A program made the translations under genes and the position numbers. Below are positions 46,690-56,991 of a stretch of 64,000 nucleotides of DNA, in pieces. The notes below the pieces were generated by a model. The model did no database searches, was not told the DNA's origin, and saw only the letters and a list, made by a program, of their open reading frames with translations. Each line of letters starts with the position of its first letter. Position 1 is the first letter of the stretch. This DNA comes from Micrasema longulum (Eukaryota; Arthropoda; Insecta; Trichoptera; Brachycentridae): positions 146,618-210,617 of the forward strand of contig JAGVSM010002644.1 in assembly GCA_022494885.1 (NCBI GenBank), in the 5' to 3' direction.

Positions 46690-47350
46690 AGTTTGTTAGA
46701 AATGTGTTTTTTTTGTTTGTTTATTTAATGTTTATAATTAACTACACAATTAAAGATGGTGAACGGTAATTTATATTTTTTAGATTATAGTGCTTTCTAT
46801 GTTTACTTTTGTATGGGTACTGTTGTGTACCATATTTACGTGTATATTTATTTTTATTTTTTATTAATAAATTTCATAAAAGTACATGTTTTTGTGAAAT
46901 TCTAAACATATCTACTATTACACATCTAGTTAATGTTATTACTGTAACTCTCCAAAAAAAGAGACCAACTCTTGTGCTTGGAGAGTGACTTACACTGTTT
47001 TAGTTGTTTATTTATAGGAGTTTATATAATTTTAAATACGAGTACATGGAAAAAAAAAAACATAGGATATATAAAAAAAACATAAAACAATAATAAATTC
47101 ATACTAATTAAAATTTAATGTTGTTTTTACACGTGTTCAAAAAATTTCTTTAGATTAACTTTAAATTTATTTATTGATAAATTATTTTAAATAGTTTTTA
47201 GTTCATTGGTTCAGTTTTTAGTATTTTTAATAATACTGAAAATGTACATTTTTAAACTCTCCTTTCCCTTCCTTATGCTACATTCATATTCGTCCTAAAT
47301 TTTTACAATGTAGTTACCTGAAAAGTAAATAAAAAACAATCAGTAAAAAA
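46690..47350 (-). repeat. LINE 3' region with hairpin (family of 50260-50870)
   Basis: 46953-46995 is the reverse complement of the hairpin at 50722-50762 (ACTCTCCAAGCATAAGAGTT..TTTGG.GAG). The upstream minus sequence is LINE-like but not readable as protein for more than short stretches. Confidence 0.5.
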
Positions 47351-48404
47351 TTCCTCAGAACCTTAAAACAATACTGTACTGTGCTTTAAACTGTGCATGT
47401 ACATTGTACGGCCATTATATCACATTGTCTTTAACTAATTGAGACCACCAAAATAATAAGCGTACAAACCTTTGACATTTAACTTAACCTTTATAATCCA
47501 ATATTGAATAATTTAACTGTCGACTACTGTCTTTAAGCACCGTGAAAAATCCAGGTTATTATAATATTCCTGTGAAATATTAGTCACGCTGTCTCCTATA
47601 GTATAATACTAGTGTGTTTACTACTAGTACTTTGTACTTACAAGTACCACGCCCCATTCATCACGTAGCTGTAGTGTTAGAAAAAAATGATAATTTAGCA
47701 TTAGGTAAAAAAGTAATATAGAACTAATCTCCCTCGATTTTCGTTTTCGGGAGCTTTTTTAAAAAGAAAACCATTTTTATATAACTACCAATAAAATTCC
47801 TTTGTTAAGTTTTTTTGTTCAAAAGTGCTTTCGCTTGTGCATGCATATTCAGTAGCTTAATCACAAGTAACTATCGACGTGGTAATAGGCGACGTGATTA
47901 AAATGTCTCACTATTGTTTTTTACCGTATTCGCGATCACAATGGAACATCCGTGAACGCCTAATATTAAATGTCAAAATCTTTACGTTTGCGACGTATAA
48001 TCCTGCTGCGCAATCACATATTTGAATTTCACCGGTGTAAATATGAAAAATATTCCAATATTGCTATTTTTATTAATTAATTTATTGTTTATCATGCTAT
48101 TTATTGCATTTATGTATTTGATACTACTTACTTTTTTGCAAATGCAATATATTGTATTATTTTTTTATAGTAAAAGCTGATTTTTCGCCAGTGAACTGTA
48201 TTTATTTACGAGGAAAAAAAACAAACCGACACGAGCGTTGACTTAGAGATTACACACGCGTTGACTTATGACTACGATAACTTAAGCATGTTATTATTGT
48301 TCATTGTGATCGCTCAAATGCTTAGCATGTTTTTAAGCAAGTCGACAGTTATTTGTGATTGAGCTACTATAATGGTAAATTGATAACAATAGTTTCTACT
48401 TTCA
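47351..48404. other. intron stretch without a gene
   Basis: More balanced composition at 47820-48040 (ACTATCGACGTGG, GGCGACGTGATTAAAATG). No repeat recognised; may be single-copy. Confidence 0.35.
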
Positions 48405-48555
48405 ACAATGTTTTGAGTATGTTCAAATGCTTGCAGACTGGCTGGATTTCCTCATTAGGGAGTTATGCATATAAAACTTTGTTGCAACAGAGAGGGAAAA
48501 CATTTTTCAGAAGGAAATATGGAAGTCAAGGCATTTACAAGGCTTATGACCTGAA
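48405..48555 (+). repeat. FB fragment
   Basis: CAATGTTTTGAGTATGTTCAAA, GACTGGCTGGATTTCC, TTGTTGCAACAGAGAGGGAAA, AAGGCATTTACAAGGCTTATG: the plus terminus and start of the body of the CAACAGAGAGGG subfamily. Confidence 0.65.
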
Positions 48556-48879
48556 AAATAAATCAATTTGAATTGTTTTTTATTTTTACAAAAAGAGTTG
48601 TAAAAATTCGTTATTCTACATTTGTGATCCCGTTTTTCGTCTTAGTAGATATTTTTTTAATGTATTTTTTAATTTTTATGCAAAATTTACCCTAAAACTC
48701 ATGCAATGGTAGCCGAAACGTTAGAACGGATCCAACTTATACAGGATCACCAAAAAATATAAATGTTGATAACAGTAACTGTGAAAATCTACGCACCTTC
48801 GTATTATGTAGATGGAGAAAAAAAAGAAAATAGATAAATACTTAAAAGTATATGTAACGGAGAAATAGAAATCAATCTA

Positions 48880-49280
48880 ATTTTCTTGCCTCCTCTTTCA
48901 CAGTAGTAGCCGCTCGAGTGTGGAATAATCTACCCACTAATGTTAGAGACCCCTTCTTTATTTACATTTAAGTCAATATTGAGATGTCACTATCTAAATA
49001 TTTAAATTGTTCCTTTATCCTTCTTCTTTCCTTTCCATCCCCTCTCCTCTCTTCATAGTATAGTGTTAATTTTTTAAAATATAAATTTATTTTTGTTAAT
49101 CTTTGCTTTTAATTTTTGTACAAAATTGTAAGATTCAATATGTCCATGTATTTATAATTTTCTCAAACTGAACGGTTTGGGTGGGTAGGAAAAAATTGCC
49201 TTAAGGCAATATGCCCGCCCTTATATGAATATAAATTGTATATGTATATAAAGTGTCAAATAAAATAAATCAATCGAAAC
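48880..49280 (+). pseudogene. LINE C-terminal fragment and 3' tail
   Basis: LPPLSQ-type text then ARVWNNLPTNVRD, matching AARLWNNLPTNVRD of the LINE nested at 40188-40878. The tail GGGTGGGTAGGAAAAAATTGCCTTAAGGCAATATGCCCGCCC has the ATTGCC/GGCAAT stem. Confidence 0.7.
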
Positions 49281-50011
49281 AAGTACTTTGAAATAAAAAA
49301 AAAACCTTCCTAGATATTCTTGGCGTGAGTACCTACGGCCCGTTGTATTGCTGTAAACTGTAGCTAGCTTCGTAATCATGGAATGGTTTTTCTCCGTCAG
49401 CGGGTGGCGTATTATTACTCTTAGCTGTAAACGATGCGCCTCTAGCTACAGCCCGGCTTCGTGTATTTTAACATGAGCATTGGACATTCGACATAGTTAA
49501 TTTGTCAACCCACGGTGAGATTCGTGTACGCGGCTTGCGCTAGGCGAGCGGAAGTTGTCGCTACTCCCAGGGAATAAATAATCGACTAAATGCCAAAGCG
49601 TCACACTGCACAATGTACGGGCCACCACCCAGTATACCTGCGGCTGCAGGGTTATGCCAAGGGTATTCAAGTAAAACAAAACAGAATTTTATTAAATGCA
49701 TTACTTTCTAAGATTTATGACTGTTTATTTATTTACTTTTAAATTAATCATTTACTAAATTTATATAAACAGCGGTGAAAAAATTACAACAAAAAACGTA
49801 ATATGTATTTAAATTTTTTTTTTAAACAAAAGTAAACATAAATATAAAATTATAATGAAAAGTAACATCTGTAAAAAAAAAAAATATCTACGTATGTGAT
49901 AAAAAGGTAAATTGAATCAACCAACAGTTTCCATGAAAAGCTGAGATTTAAAACTTAGCTTTTTCTTAAAAATAACCGTTTTGTAATAAAACTTATAATT
50001 GACAAAAAAAG
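49281..50011. other. non-coding stretch with a GC-richer island
   Basis: 49310-49680 is clearly GC-richer than its surroundings (blocks such as GGCCACCACCCAGTATACCT and CGGCTTGCGCTAGGCGAGCG). No frame carries a recognisable protein. 49700-50000 is ordinary AT-rich sequence. Confidence 0.45.
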
Positions 50012-50190
50012 ATGCGGAAAGAAAGGGTCGTGGTCCTGTGGCTAGTGTATTGGACTTACGGACTGAAGGTCTGTGGTTCGAATCCCACTCTGCCCCAACT
50101 CGATTCCCATTTTCTAATAGTGAGTTATTTACAACTCGTTGAAAATGGCCTTCAAAATTAAATATTCTGGTAAATCATAAGAACGCAAAT
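50012..50190 (+). repeat. SINE3 copy, best preserved
   Basis: Head GGGTCGTGGTCCTGTGGCTAGTGTATTGGACTTACGGACTGAAGGTCTGTGGTTCGAATCCC shows A- and B-box-like parts, then CCAACTCGATTCCCATTTTC and ATTTACAACTCG..GAAAATGGCC. The acceptor stem does not close as a real tRNA would. Confidence 0.7.
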
Positions 50191-50259
50191 GTTTCTTATT
50201 AAAAAAAAATCGAATGATTTAAAATAACAAAATAATAACATTTATTTTAATAACGTTTA

Positions 50260-50870
50260 TAAATAGAGCCATTAAAATAGCGCTAAAGAAAGGTATTATA
50301 AAATATAAAAATATGCGAGAAGAACTCGATTGGATAGCAATTAATATGAGACATATATATTATTTATGCTTGTTTTTGAACAATCGAATGCCCAAATATT
50401 TAATTGATAATATGACGTAAGTTTTTTCTACAAGTGTATAACTAGAAATAAAGCTGAAATTAAAAAAAGAATCCCAAAATTGTATTATGTATAAAGGTTT
50501 AAAAATGTATGAAGGAATGCCTGAATGTATGAAGAATGAAAAAAGTTTATGTAAATTTAAAACGAAATGTTATGTTTACTGTGAGATTATGTAAATAATG
50601 TGAATGTTTTATTATTTTCTGATTTTTCTTTTAATTCCTACAAGTTTTTTTCTTCTTATTTACTCGTATATTCAAAATTATATAAATTCCAATTAATAAA
50701 TAACTATAACAGTGTAAATCACTCTCCAAGCATAAGAGTTAGTTTCTTTTTTTGGTGAGTTGAAGTTATAACATTTACTAGATCTATAAAAAGAGATTTC
50801 TGTAGATTAAAAAAACATGTAACATTTATGAAAAAATATATTGATTAATAAAAAATAAAAATAAATTTAA
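50260..50870 (+). pseudogene. LINE C-terminal remnant with 3' hairpin
   Basis: Plus strand reads RAIKIALKKGIIKYKNMREE-like and LDWIAINMRHIYYLCLFLNN, then GLKMYEGMPECMKNEKSLCK, the usual end of LINE ORF2. Hairpin CTCTCCAAGCATAAGAGTT..TTTGGTGAG follows at about 50720. Confidence 0.6.
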
Positions 50871-50997
50871 AAAAAATAATATTAGTTTATGTACTAAGTA
50901 AGTACTAAGTAAACTAAATTAGCTTACTTAAGAAATAAATAAATAAAATATACAAATTTTAATACAAAATAATTATGACTAATATAAATATATCATC

Positions 50998-51118
50998 GTT
51001 CCCGGAATTGTATCTAAAACCTAAGACTAATCACATCATCTTCCATGTAAAAAATCCTCAAAATTCGTTGCAATCGTAGCACAACCAAAGCAGTGCAGGG
51101 AAATTGTAATCATGGCCT
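50998..51118 (+). repeat. SINE1 tail fragment
   Basis: CGTTCCCGGAATTGTATCTAAAACCTAAGACTAATCACATCATCTTCCATGTAA and following. Confidence 0.5.
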
Positions 51119-51668
51119 GTTACTATTTCTGGCTCAAGTGATCACAAAATGATATAATATCGTCCCCGTTCTGCAACAAACGTCCAAATTTGTTTTTTTC
51201 AAATAACTTTCGAATGCTACTTTATTCAAAGATTTGAGCTCTGTCAATTAATTGGCCAAACCCATTTTTAATACATCGCGTCGGCTTCATTCCGTTGCAA
51301 AGTGCTAAAAACAAGTGTGTATTATATTATTTGATGTACATCTTATCAACGATAATTTTCTAAATAAGAGGAGTGTAAGTGAACGCATATGTACACCCTT
51401 GTTTCAGCATTTCATGGTATCCACAAATTAGAGTTATTTATATGCATAAACTTTGAACGATACTTTGCTCAGAAAGACAGCTTATACGCAATGTTTATAA
51501 AGTACATATATTCAGATTTTGTATATGTATTTATAATGAATTAAGGTTATTAGTTAGAATACAGACAATGAAATATTTTAATAATAAAGAAAACCTGCTT
51601 TAACAAAATAGTGTGTTAATTAAACGTAAAACATTAAGGTCAGTTATATGCCATAAATACATATATTG
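51119..51668. other. stretch without a gene
   Basis: Nothing recognised. Confidence 0.35.
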
Positions 51669-51980
51669 AACAAATTACAACAGGGATGGAAAATACCTTA
51701 AATAAGGAAATATGGAAGTCAAGGCATTTACAGGGCTTATGACCTGTCATTGGCTGGTTTAAGTGGCCACTTTACACACTGTGTAACATTCACCATTTTG
51801 CCTATGTTTGAACATCCACATTTCTTCGATTGTTCCATTTGTTGATTTTGCCACTTAAACTAGCCAATGACAGGTCATAAGCCCTATAAATGCCTTGACT
51901 TCCATATTCCCTCATTTAAGGTATTTTCCATCCCTGTTGTAATTTGTTAATCTCAATGACTCCCGAGGGGGTGAAATCCA
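51669..51980. repeat. FB hairpin copy
   Basis: Plus arm (CAAATTACAACAGGGATGGA to GTTCCATTTGTTGATTTTG) meets a minus arm (CCACTTAAACTAGCCAATGA to CCGAGGGGGTGAAATCCA) at about 51850. Arms near 51670-51760 and 51870-51950 pair well. Confidence 0.8.
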
Positions 51981-51989
51981 CATATATTT

Positions 51990-52185
51990 AAATTTATTGC
52001 AACAGAGAGGGAAAACGTTTTTGAGAAGGGAATATGGAAGTCTCGGCATTTACAGGGCTTATGATCTGTCATTGGCTGGTTTAAGTAGCCACTTTACACG
52101 CTTTGTAACAGTCACCATTATGCCCATGTTCTAACATCTATATTTCCTCAACTCTTCCATCTGTTGACTTTTGTGAATATATTTA
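51990..52185 (+). repeat. FB copy, CAACAGAGAGGG subfamily
   Basis: ATTGCAACAGAGAGGGAAAACG to CTCTTCCATCTGTTGACTTTTGTG, directly after the previous copy. Confidence 0.72.
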
Positions 52186-52207
52186 CTGTAAGTAAAGTAT
52201 GTTGTAT

Positions 52208-52466
52208 GTGGTTGTAATGGTCAGGGCGTTTGCCTACCATGCAAGTGGTCTCGGGTTCGATTCCAGACATGGTTGAAATGAAATATTCTTGTGTAAAAAT
52301 GTGTTTTTACACAATAATATTTCTTGGTTCCTGGACTGGCACCTAAAGCGTAAGACTGAGCATCTTACCCTCATGTACAAAAAAAGTTATCAAGATAGGC
52401 TGCGGTTGGTGTACTAATGCAGTATCCTATGCACCATTGGGTGCAGAAAGGGGAATGACGATAAGT
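52208..52466 (+). repeat. SINE copy with tRNA-like head and SINE1 tail
   Basis: Head GTAATGGTCAGGGCGTTTGCCTACCATGCAAGTGGTCTCGGGTTCGATTCCAGACATGG followed by the SINE1-type tail (CCTGGACTGGCACCTAAAGCGTAAGACTGAGC..ATGCACCATTGGGTGC). It links the SINE4 head to the SINE1 tail. Confidence 0.7.
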
Positions 52467-52484
52467 AAAGATATGTCTCCGGAC

Positions 52485-52985
52485 AGATAAAAAACACGAG
52501 TGTGAAAAAGAACCACAATCCTGGATAATAATAACCATAATCCTTAATTGATGTGCCATCGTTACTGGAACGAGTGGCATTCAATGTTCCAATCCACCGG
52601 TTGCGAAATAATAATGTCCTGTTCCTTGATCAACACAGCACAAACTATGGCTTGCATGCACCAATGTTCCAATTGTGTCGTATTTTAAACTCGAGACAAG
52701 ATCTGGACTTTTTTGAAGTCTTTATAGATTTAAAAAATCACTAAGATAGACTGGATCTTGTCTTGAGGTAGTAATTTTTATTTTTTCGGCCCTAGCTTTA
52801 ATTTTATTTAGTAGATTTTATTTTATCAGCACCTGTATTTATTATTAAAAAAAAGGATTTACCATCGTTAGAATGGACTGCATAAGTCCGTCAAATAAAT
52901 ATATAAAAAAGCATTTCTGACTCGATCGCTACTCTCACGTAAAAATCTAGAATTTTTTTTTCATATATTTTCTATTCATTCAAAA
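52485..52985 (+). pseudogene. LINE C-terminal fragment with flanking SINE1 pieces
   Basis: 52553-52742 reads RVAFNVPIHRLRNNNVLFLD, QHSTNYGLHAPMFQLCRILN, a LINE C-terminal pattern. Its 3' end GACTGCATAAGTCCGTCAAATAAATA is a short hairpin plus tail. SINE1 head pieces lie at 52485-52525 and 52915-52950. Confidence 0.6.
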
Positions 52986-53235
52986 TTATATTCGTTTACA
53001 TATTTATGAGCTTATTAAGGCTTTTAGGCTGTGCCCGTGTTAAGCCATAATAATTAACAATAAAAAATAAAACGTGAACAAAAATTAATTGAATTATAAT
53101 AACACGTGATTCAATAGAATAAAAATCCAGAAAAACATACATACAAAAGATATCGTTAAATAAATCAAGATATATAGATAATGTATTCTCAAAATACAAG
53201 TTTAAATTAAAAATTACCCTTAGTGCACAATTTAA
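52986..53235 (-). repeat. LINE 3' end (family of 17935-18330)
   Basis: GCTTTTAGGCTGTGCCCGTGTTAAGCCATAATAATTAAC matches 17955-17990. Confidence 0.55.
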
Positions 53236-53386
53236 AACAATTAAGACTCAAAATTTTCTCTATTGCTCTGCATTAACCAATTGCATTAACCAATGAACAC
53301 GCCTTTTGAATATAATATTGTTTTTAGAATTTATTAGAGAATAATAAGTGGAGATAAGTCTGCCTAATTGTATAGTAGTTGTCGCG

Positions 53387-53605
53387 ATGAATCTCACCCG
53401 CATAAATAAAGGTTTCAACTCTTTAACTTCACAAACATCAACAAATGAAAGAGTAAAGATGTTCAAATATGGGCAGAATTGTGAATGTTACACAATGTGT
53501 AAAATGGCCACTTCAACCAGCCAATGACAAATCATAAGCCCTGTAGATGCCTAGACTTCTGTATTACCTTCTCTAAAATGTTTTTTATCTCTGTTGTAAT
53601 ATGCT
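53387..53605 (-). repeat. FB copy
   Basis: GATGAATCTCACCCGCATAAATAAAGG to TTTTTTATCTCTGTTGTAAT; preceded by a SINE1 head piece (GTGGAGATAAGTCTGCCT) at 53348. Confidence 0.75.
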
Positions 53606-54258
53606 AATGAAATTTATGCATTAAAAAAAAAATGAAAAAAAGTCACATATTTTTCTACTGTTTGACAGTAATAAATTAGTTACGACTGTTCAACATATTT
53701 AATTGCTTCAACAAAGTAAAAAGCTTTCACATAAATGAATAAACCAAGATTTTTTATTAAAGTTTTTGATTATTTGTAGGATTTTTATGGTTTTCCTGTA
53801 TTTATTTATGTATTTAGATTGAGGGCATACTTCTCGGAGGTCGCTGTGAACTAGCGCAACAATCTAGGTGCTGTGACATGTTTTGCAAACTGTGCTAAAC
53901 TGTTTATAATAATATGTATAATGTATAGGTAAGGAGTACTCGTTGTCTAGGCTTTAGGCCTTTAGACATTCCAGGCTTCCGTTTTCTCATTCTACACGAT
54001 ACACATAGGTTTCATACGCACACCTACGCGACGCCTTTTTAGGAATTTCGTACGAAGATACAAGATACTGGGACCTTCCTATCGATAACATGCTTAGAAA
54101 GACTTTTATGGTTTTAAAGAAAGCTGTTCTTACCCTTTGTTGCATAAAAGCTACTCTAATATTTGAGATTTTATTATGTATTTTGAAAAAGAATCCTATC
54201 ATTTTTACAACGATTATAATAATGACGGTTATATGATATTTATATAAAAGATATAATA
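53606..54258. other. stretch without a gene
   Basis: A GC-richer block at 53820-54080 is unexplained; no frame with a known domain. Confidence 0.35.
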
Positions 54259-54487
54259 TGAATCTCACCCACACGATAAAGGTTTCAGCTCTTTTACTTC
54301 GCAAAAGTTAACAAATATAAGGGTTGAGGAAATGTGCGTGTTTAAACATAGGCACAAAGGTAAATATTACATAGTGAGTAAAGTGGCTACTAAAAAACAA
54401 CAAATGACATGTCATAAGCCTTGTAAAGGCCAAGACTTCTCTATTCTCTTTTTTAAAATGTTTTCCCTCTCAGTTGCAACAAATTTA
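54259..54487 (-). repeat. FB copy, diverged
   Basis: GAATCTCACCCACACGATAAAGG to TTTCCCTCTCAGTTGCAAC, belonging to the CAACTGAGAGGG subfamily. Confidence 0.68.
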
Positions 54488-54559
54488 GATGGTAAAAATA
54501 TAGTTTTTTATTTTAAAATATAGGGAATGAAATTTGAAATTCGATTTGTAAGAAACCAA

Positions 54560-54905
54560 TTTTTAAACTGGTATTAATTCATTTAAGACTTTAAATACAA
54601 AAAATAAGTATTTTAACGGACTAATTGCTAAAAGCAATATCTTCCAGCCAACCAAAACACATACTGGTCAAAATAAGAGATCGGTCATAATTTTGTATTG
54701 AAAAACCATAAATATCAAAAGATACATACGTATGTGAAAATAAAATAAAAAATAAAAAATAAAATAAAGAAGATAACGGCTATGTTTAATTGGAAGATAA
54801 GGCTTGGACATATTAACATCAATAAAAATATAAAAAAAGTACATTATGTTATGCATATGAAATGATGAGAAATGTGGGATCAGATAATGAGTTTGGAAGT
54901 TTGAT
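54560..54905 (-). repeat. LINE 3' end (family of 23500-24065)
   Basis: Shares GCTAAAAGCAATATCTTCCAGCCAACC and ATGTGGGATCAGATAATGAGTTTGGAAG with 23560-23820. Confidence 0.68.
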
Positions 54906-55198
54906 TTAATTCCCTCGAAGACGAAGTATTTACGAGTTTACTGTAAGATACAAAATACGTTTACACAAAAAAAAATACATAGATATTACACAAACCTACA
55001 GCACTGAGGAGTTAAGATTTAACACATGAGTTTTTTATACAATAAAATTATGTAGTTGTTTTTTTTTAATATGTCAAATAAATAAAAACAAAAAAGCTCG
55101 TTAAAATTTTACTGTTCATTATTTATCTATGCAACTTTCGAAAATTGAAAAACACTGATTGATAAAGCATAAATGCTGAACTTCACTTTCTGCGTAAA

Positions 55199-55262
55199 GT
55201 GCTAACTTAAACCAGGCAATGAAACGTTTTTCGTAAATGTCTAGACTACCATATAAACCCTT
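55199..55262 (-). repeat. FB fragment in intron 2
   Basis: AGTGCTAACTTAAACCAGGCAATG..GTCTAGACTACCATA, 54 bp before exon 3. Confidence 0.5.
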
Positions 55263-55315
55263 GTAATTCCTTTGCCCGTAATAAGATGTCTTATTTTGAA
55301 ATGTCTTTTTTGCAG

Positions 55316-55377
55316 AGATTCTGTTGGTTCACCCCGAAGAAGAAGTGTTGGCAAATCAAACGGATTAGAATTAAAAA
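55316..55377 (+). CDS. PDZ protein exon 3 (short basic linker)
   Basis: A 62-nt exon preceded by a T-rich tract and TTTTTGCAG and followed by AAAAA|GTACGT. Its first base completes the split Glu codon from exon 2. The 20 full codons read DSVGSPRRRSVGKSNGLELK, a basic Ser-rich linker directly after the PDZ domain; RRRSV resembles a basophilic-kinase site (inference). One base is left over for exon 4. It is separated from exon 4 by an intron of only 102 bp, in contrast to the kilobase introns upstream. Confidence 0.82.
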
Positions 55378-55479
55378 GTACGTAATCGTTGACTAATCTA
55401 GCTTTTATAAATAACCTTCCTTTGATGAGGTTAAATTGTATCATAAATTAGCAAAACTAATTTCGTTTTTTTTTCACAG
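55378..55479 (+). other. intron 3 of the PDZ gene (102 bp)
   Basis: From GTACGT to TTTTTTTTTCACAG, phase 1, close to the minimum intron size. Confidence 0.8.
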
Positions 55480-56991
55480 GACCATCACAGATTATTGCCG
55501 AAACTCAAGGAAAATCCACTCCTCAAACACCCGTACTGACAAGACCTGAATCAAAACCTTCCTTTCCGACAACACCCAATATAGAATATCCACCGCAAAC
55601 AGCTTTAATGCATAATTCCTCTTCTCCGTTTACTTCGTCTAGCAACAGTGTATTTCGAGAGATTCCTCCTCATTTTACATCTCAAAATATATCTCAAACA
55701 GTTCCTTCTACAGCTTCGCCTTTCTCTTTATCTAACCAAAGCTTAAATAACATCTCGCCAAATTATTCTTCCTTAGTATCCCAACAAAACGGTTTAATTC
55801 AACAAATATCTCCTTCTAAATTTGACCATTCGCCTACTGCATTTAGATCTTCTCCATTTGAAAACGAGCTTAATACGTTTTCATCTTCTCAAAATATTTT
55901 AACTGAATCTAAATTAAGCCCTTCATCTTTTTCTGCAACTCTTACTTTGCGATCTCCACCAATTTCTGGATCTTCTCCAAGTAAAACTCATGTCTCTCCA
56001 ATAAGAAAGGTTTCTCCATTCGCGTCATTAGAATCAACTTCTTTTGTGAAATCATCGATTCGACCAAGTATAACAATGCCTACCATAACGCCTCCCACTA
56101 TATCTTTTCCTGCTTATGCTTCAAGTGAATCGGATTGTAATAGAATAAGTTCTCAACAATACAATGCTCATAATTTATTGAATTCTTCTACGTCGTCTCC
56201 ATTCCCAACATCTTTGCAAACATCTCCTAACTTGGCATTCTCTAATGCCGATTTGAATACTACGCATACTAGTTTAGGATACATACCAACATATAATACC
56301 GATTTTAAAACGTCTCCCCGTTCTCCGATAAGCTCCATGCCGTACATACCCGCAAGTGGTCAAACGTCTTCAACGAATGTTTGGTCGAAGAGCACGGTTT
56401 CTTTACCAGTGTCTTCGAATTCGACGCTTGCAATAAATAATGGATATTCAACTAACGCATCTCATTCACCTTCGAAAGATCTAGTTCATAATCAATTTTC
56501 TTCATACTTCCCACTAAGTAGTAATAATTCTTCAGTTACTAATTCTCACAAGCCTTTAAATACAACAGCCTCTACCTCACCATTCGCTTATCCTAATACT
56601 TTACCTACTATTAATTCTGCGCCTATATCTTCTACACTAACGACTAAGACTAATAGGCAATCTTCTCCATTTAACGTCTCGAACGCTTCAAATAATAAAC
56701 AGAGCTCTATTGGTTTGACTTCGACTCCATCGAATCCTAAAAGCTCCTTATCTTCGATGCAGTTTCCTCACTACCTTTTATATTCTACCCCGACGACTAC
56801 TATTAAATCTACCAATCCGTTCATCACCAATGAGTATTTAGTTACGAAAACAGAGATATCAGAACAGTCCATTACAGAAACCGAAGAGGTAACTACTACC
56901 AAAAAGATGTCTCTAAATGGATACGAAGAGCCATCATCTCAAGCATTCGATAAGGCGCTGAGTGCATTGAGGATGAACGGGGGCTGTAATG
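55480..56991 (+). CDS. PDZ protein exon 4 (large Ser/Thr/Asn/Pro-rich exon)
   Basis: A 1512-nt exon, open throughout, behind a long T tract and TTTTCACAG. It adds residues about 104-607. Composition is dominated by S, T, N, P and Q, so it is predicted disordered. It contains seven SPF tripeptides (near 55623, 55716, 55851, 56013, 56196, 56577, 56664) and one NPF (near 56814). The last 50 residues change character: an acidic, Thr-rich stretch (TEISEQSITETEEVTTT) then a short helix-like piece (QAFDKALSALRMNGG). It ends AATG|GTAAGT in phase 1, so at least one more exon lies downstream, outside the window or unrecognised. Low-complexity linkers of this kind separate PDZ from LIM domains in Zasp/Enigma proteins (known of the family); no LIM domain and no sure ZM motif is seen. 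Apart from the ATG at 55608 there is no sign of a separate start. Confidence 0.88.

Larger units (their letters stand above)
46335..55315 (+). other. intron 2 of the PDZ gene (9.0 kb)
   Basis: Runs from GTAAGA to TTGCAG, phase 2. Contains LINE 3' ends in both orientations, SINE pieces and several foldback units; no further exon was recognised in it. Confidence 0.78.
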
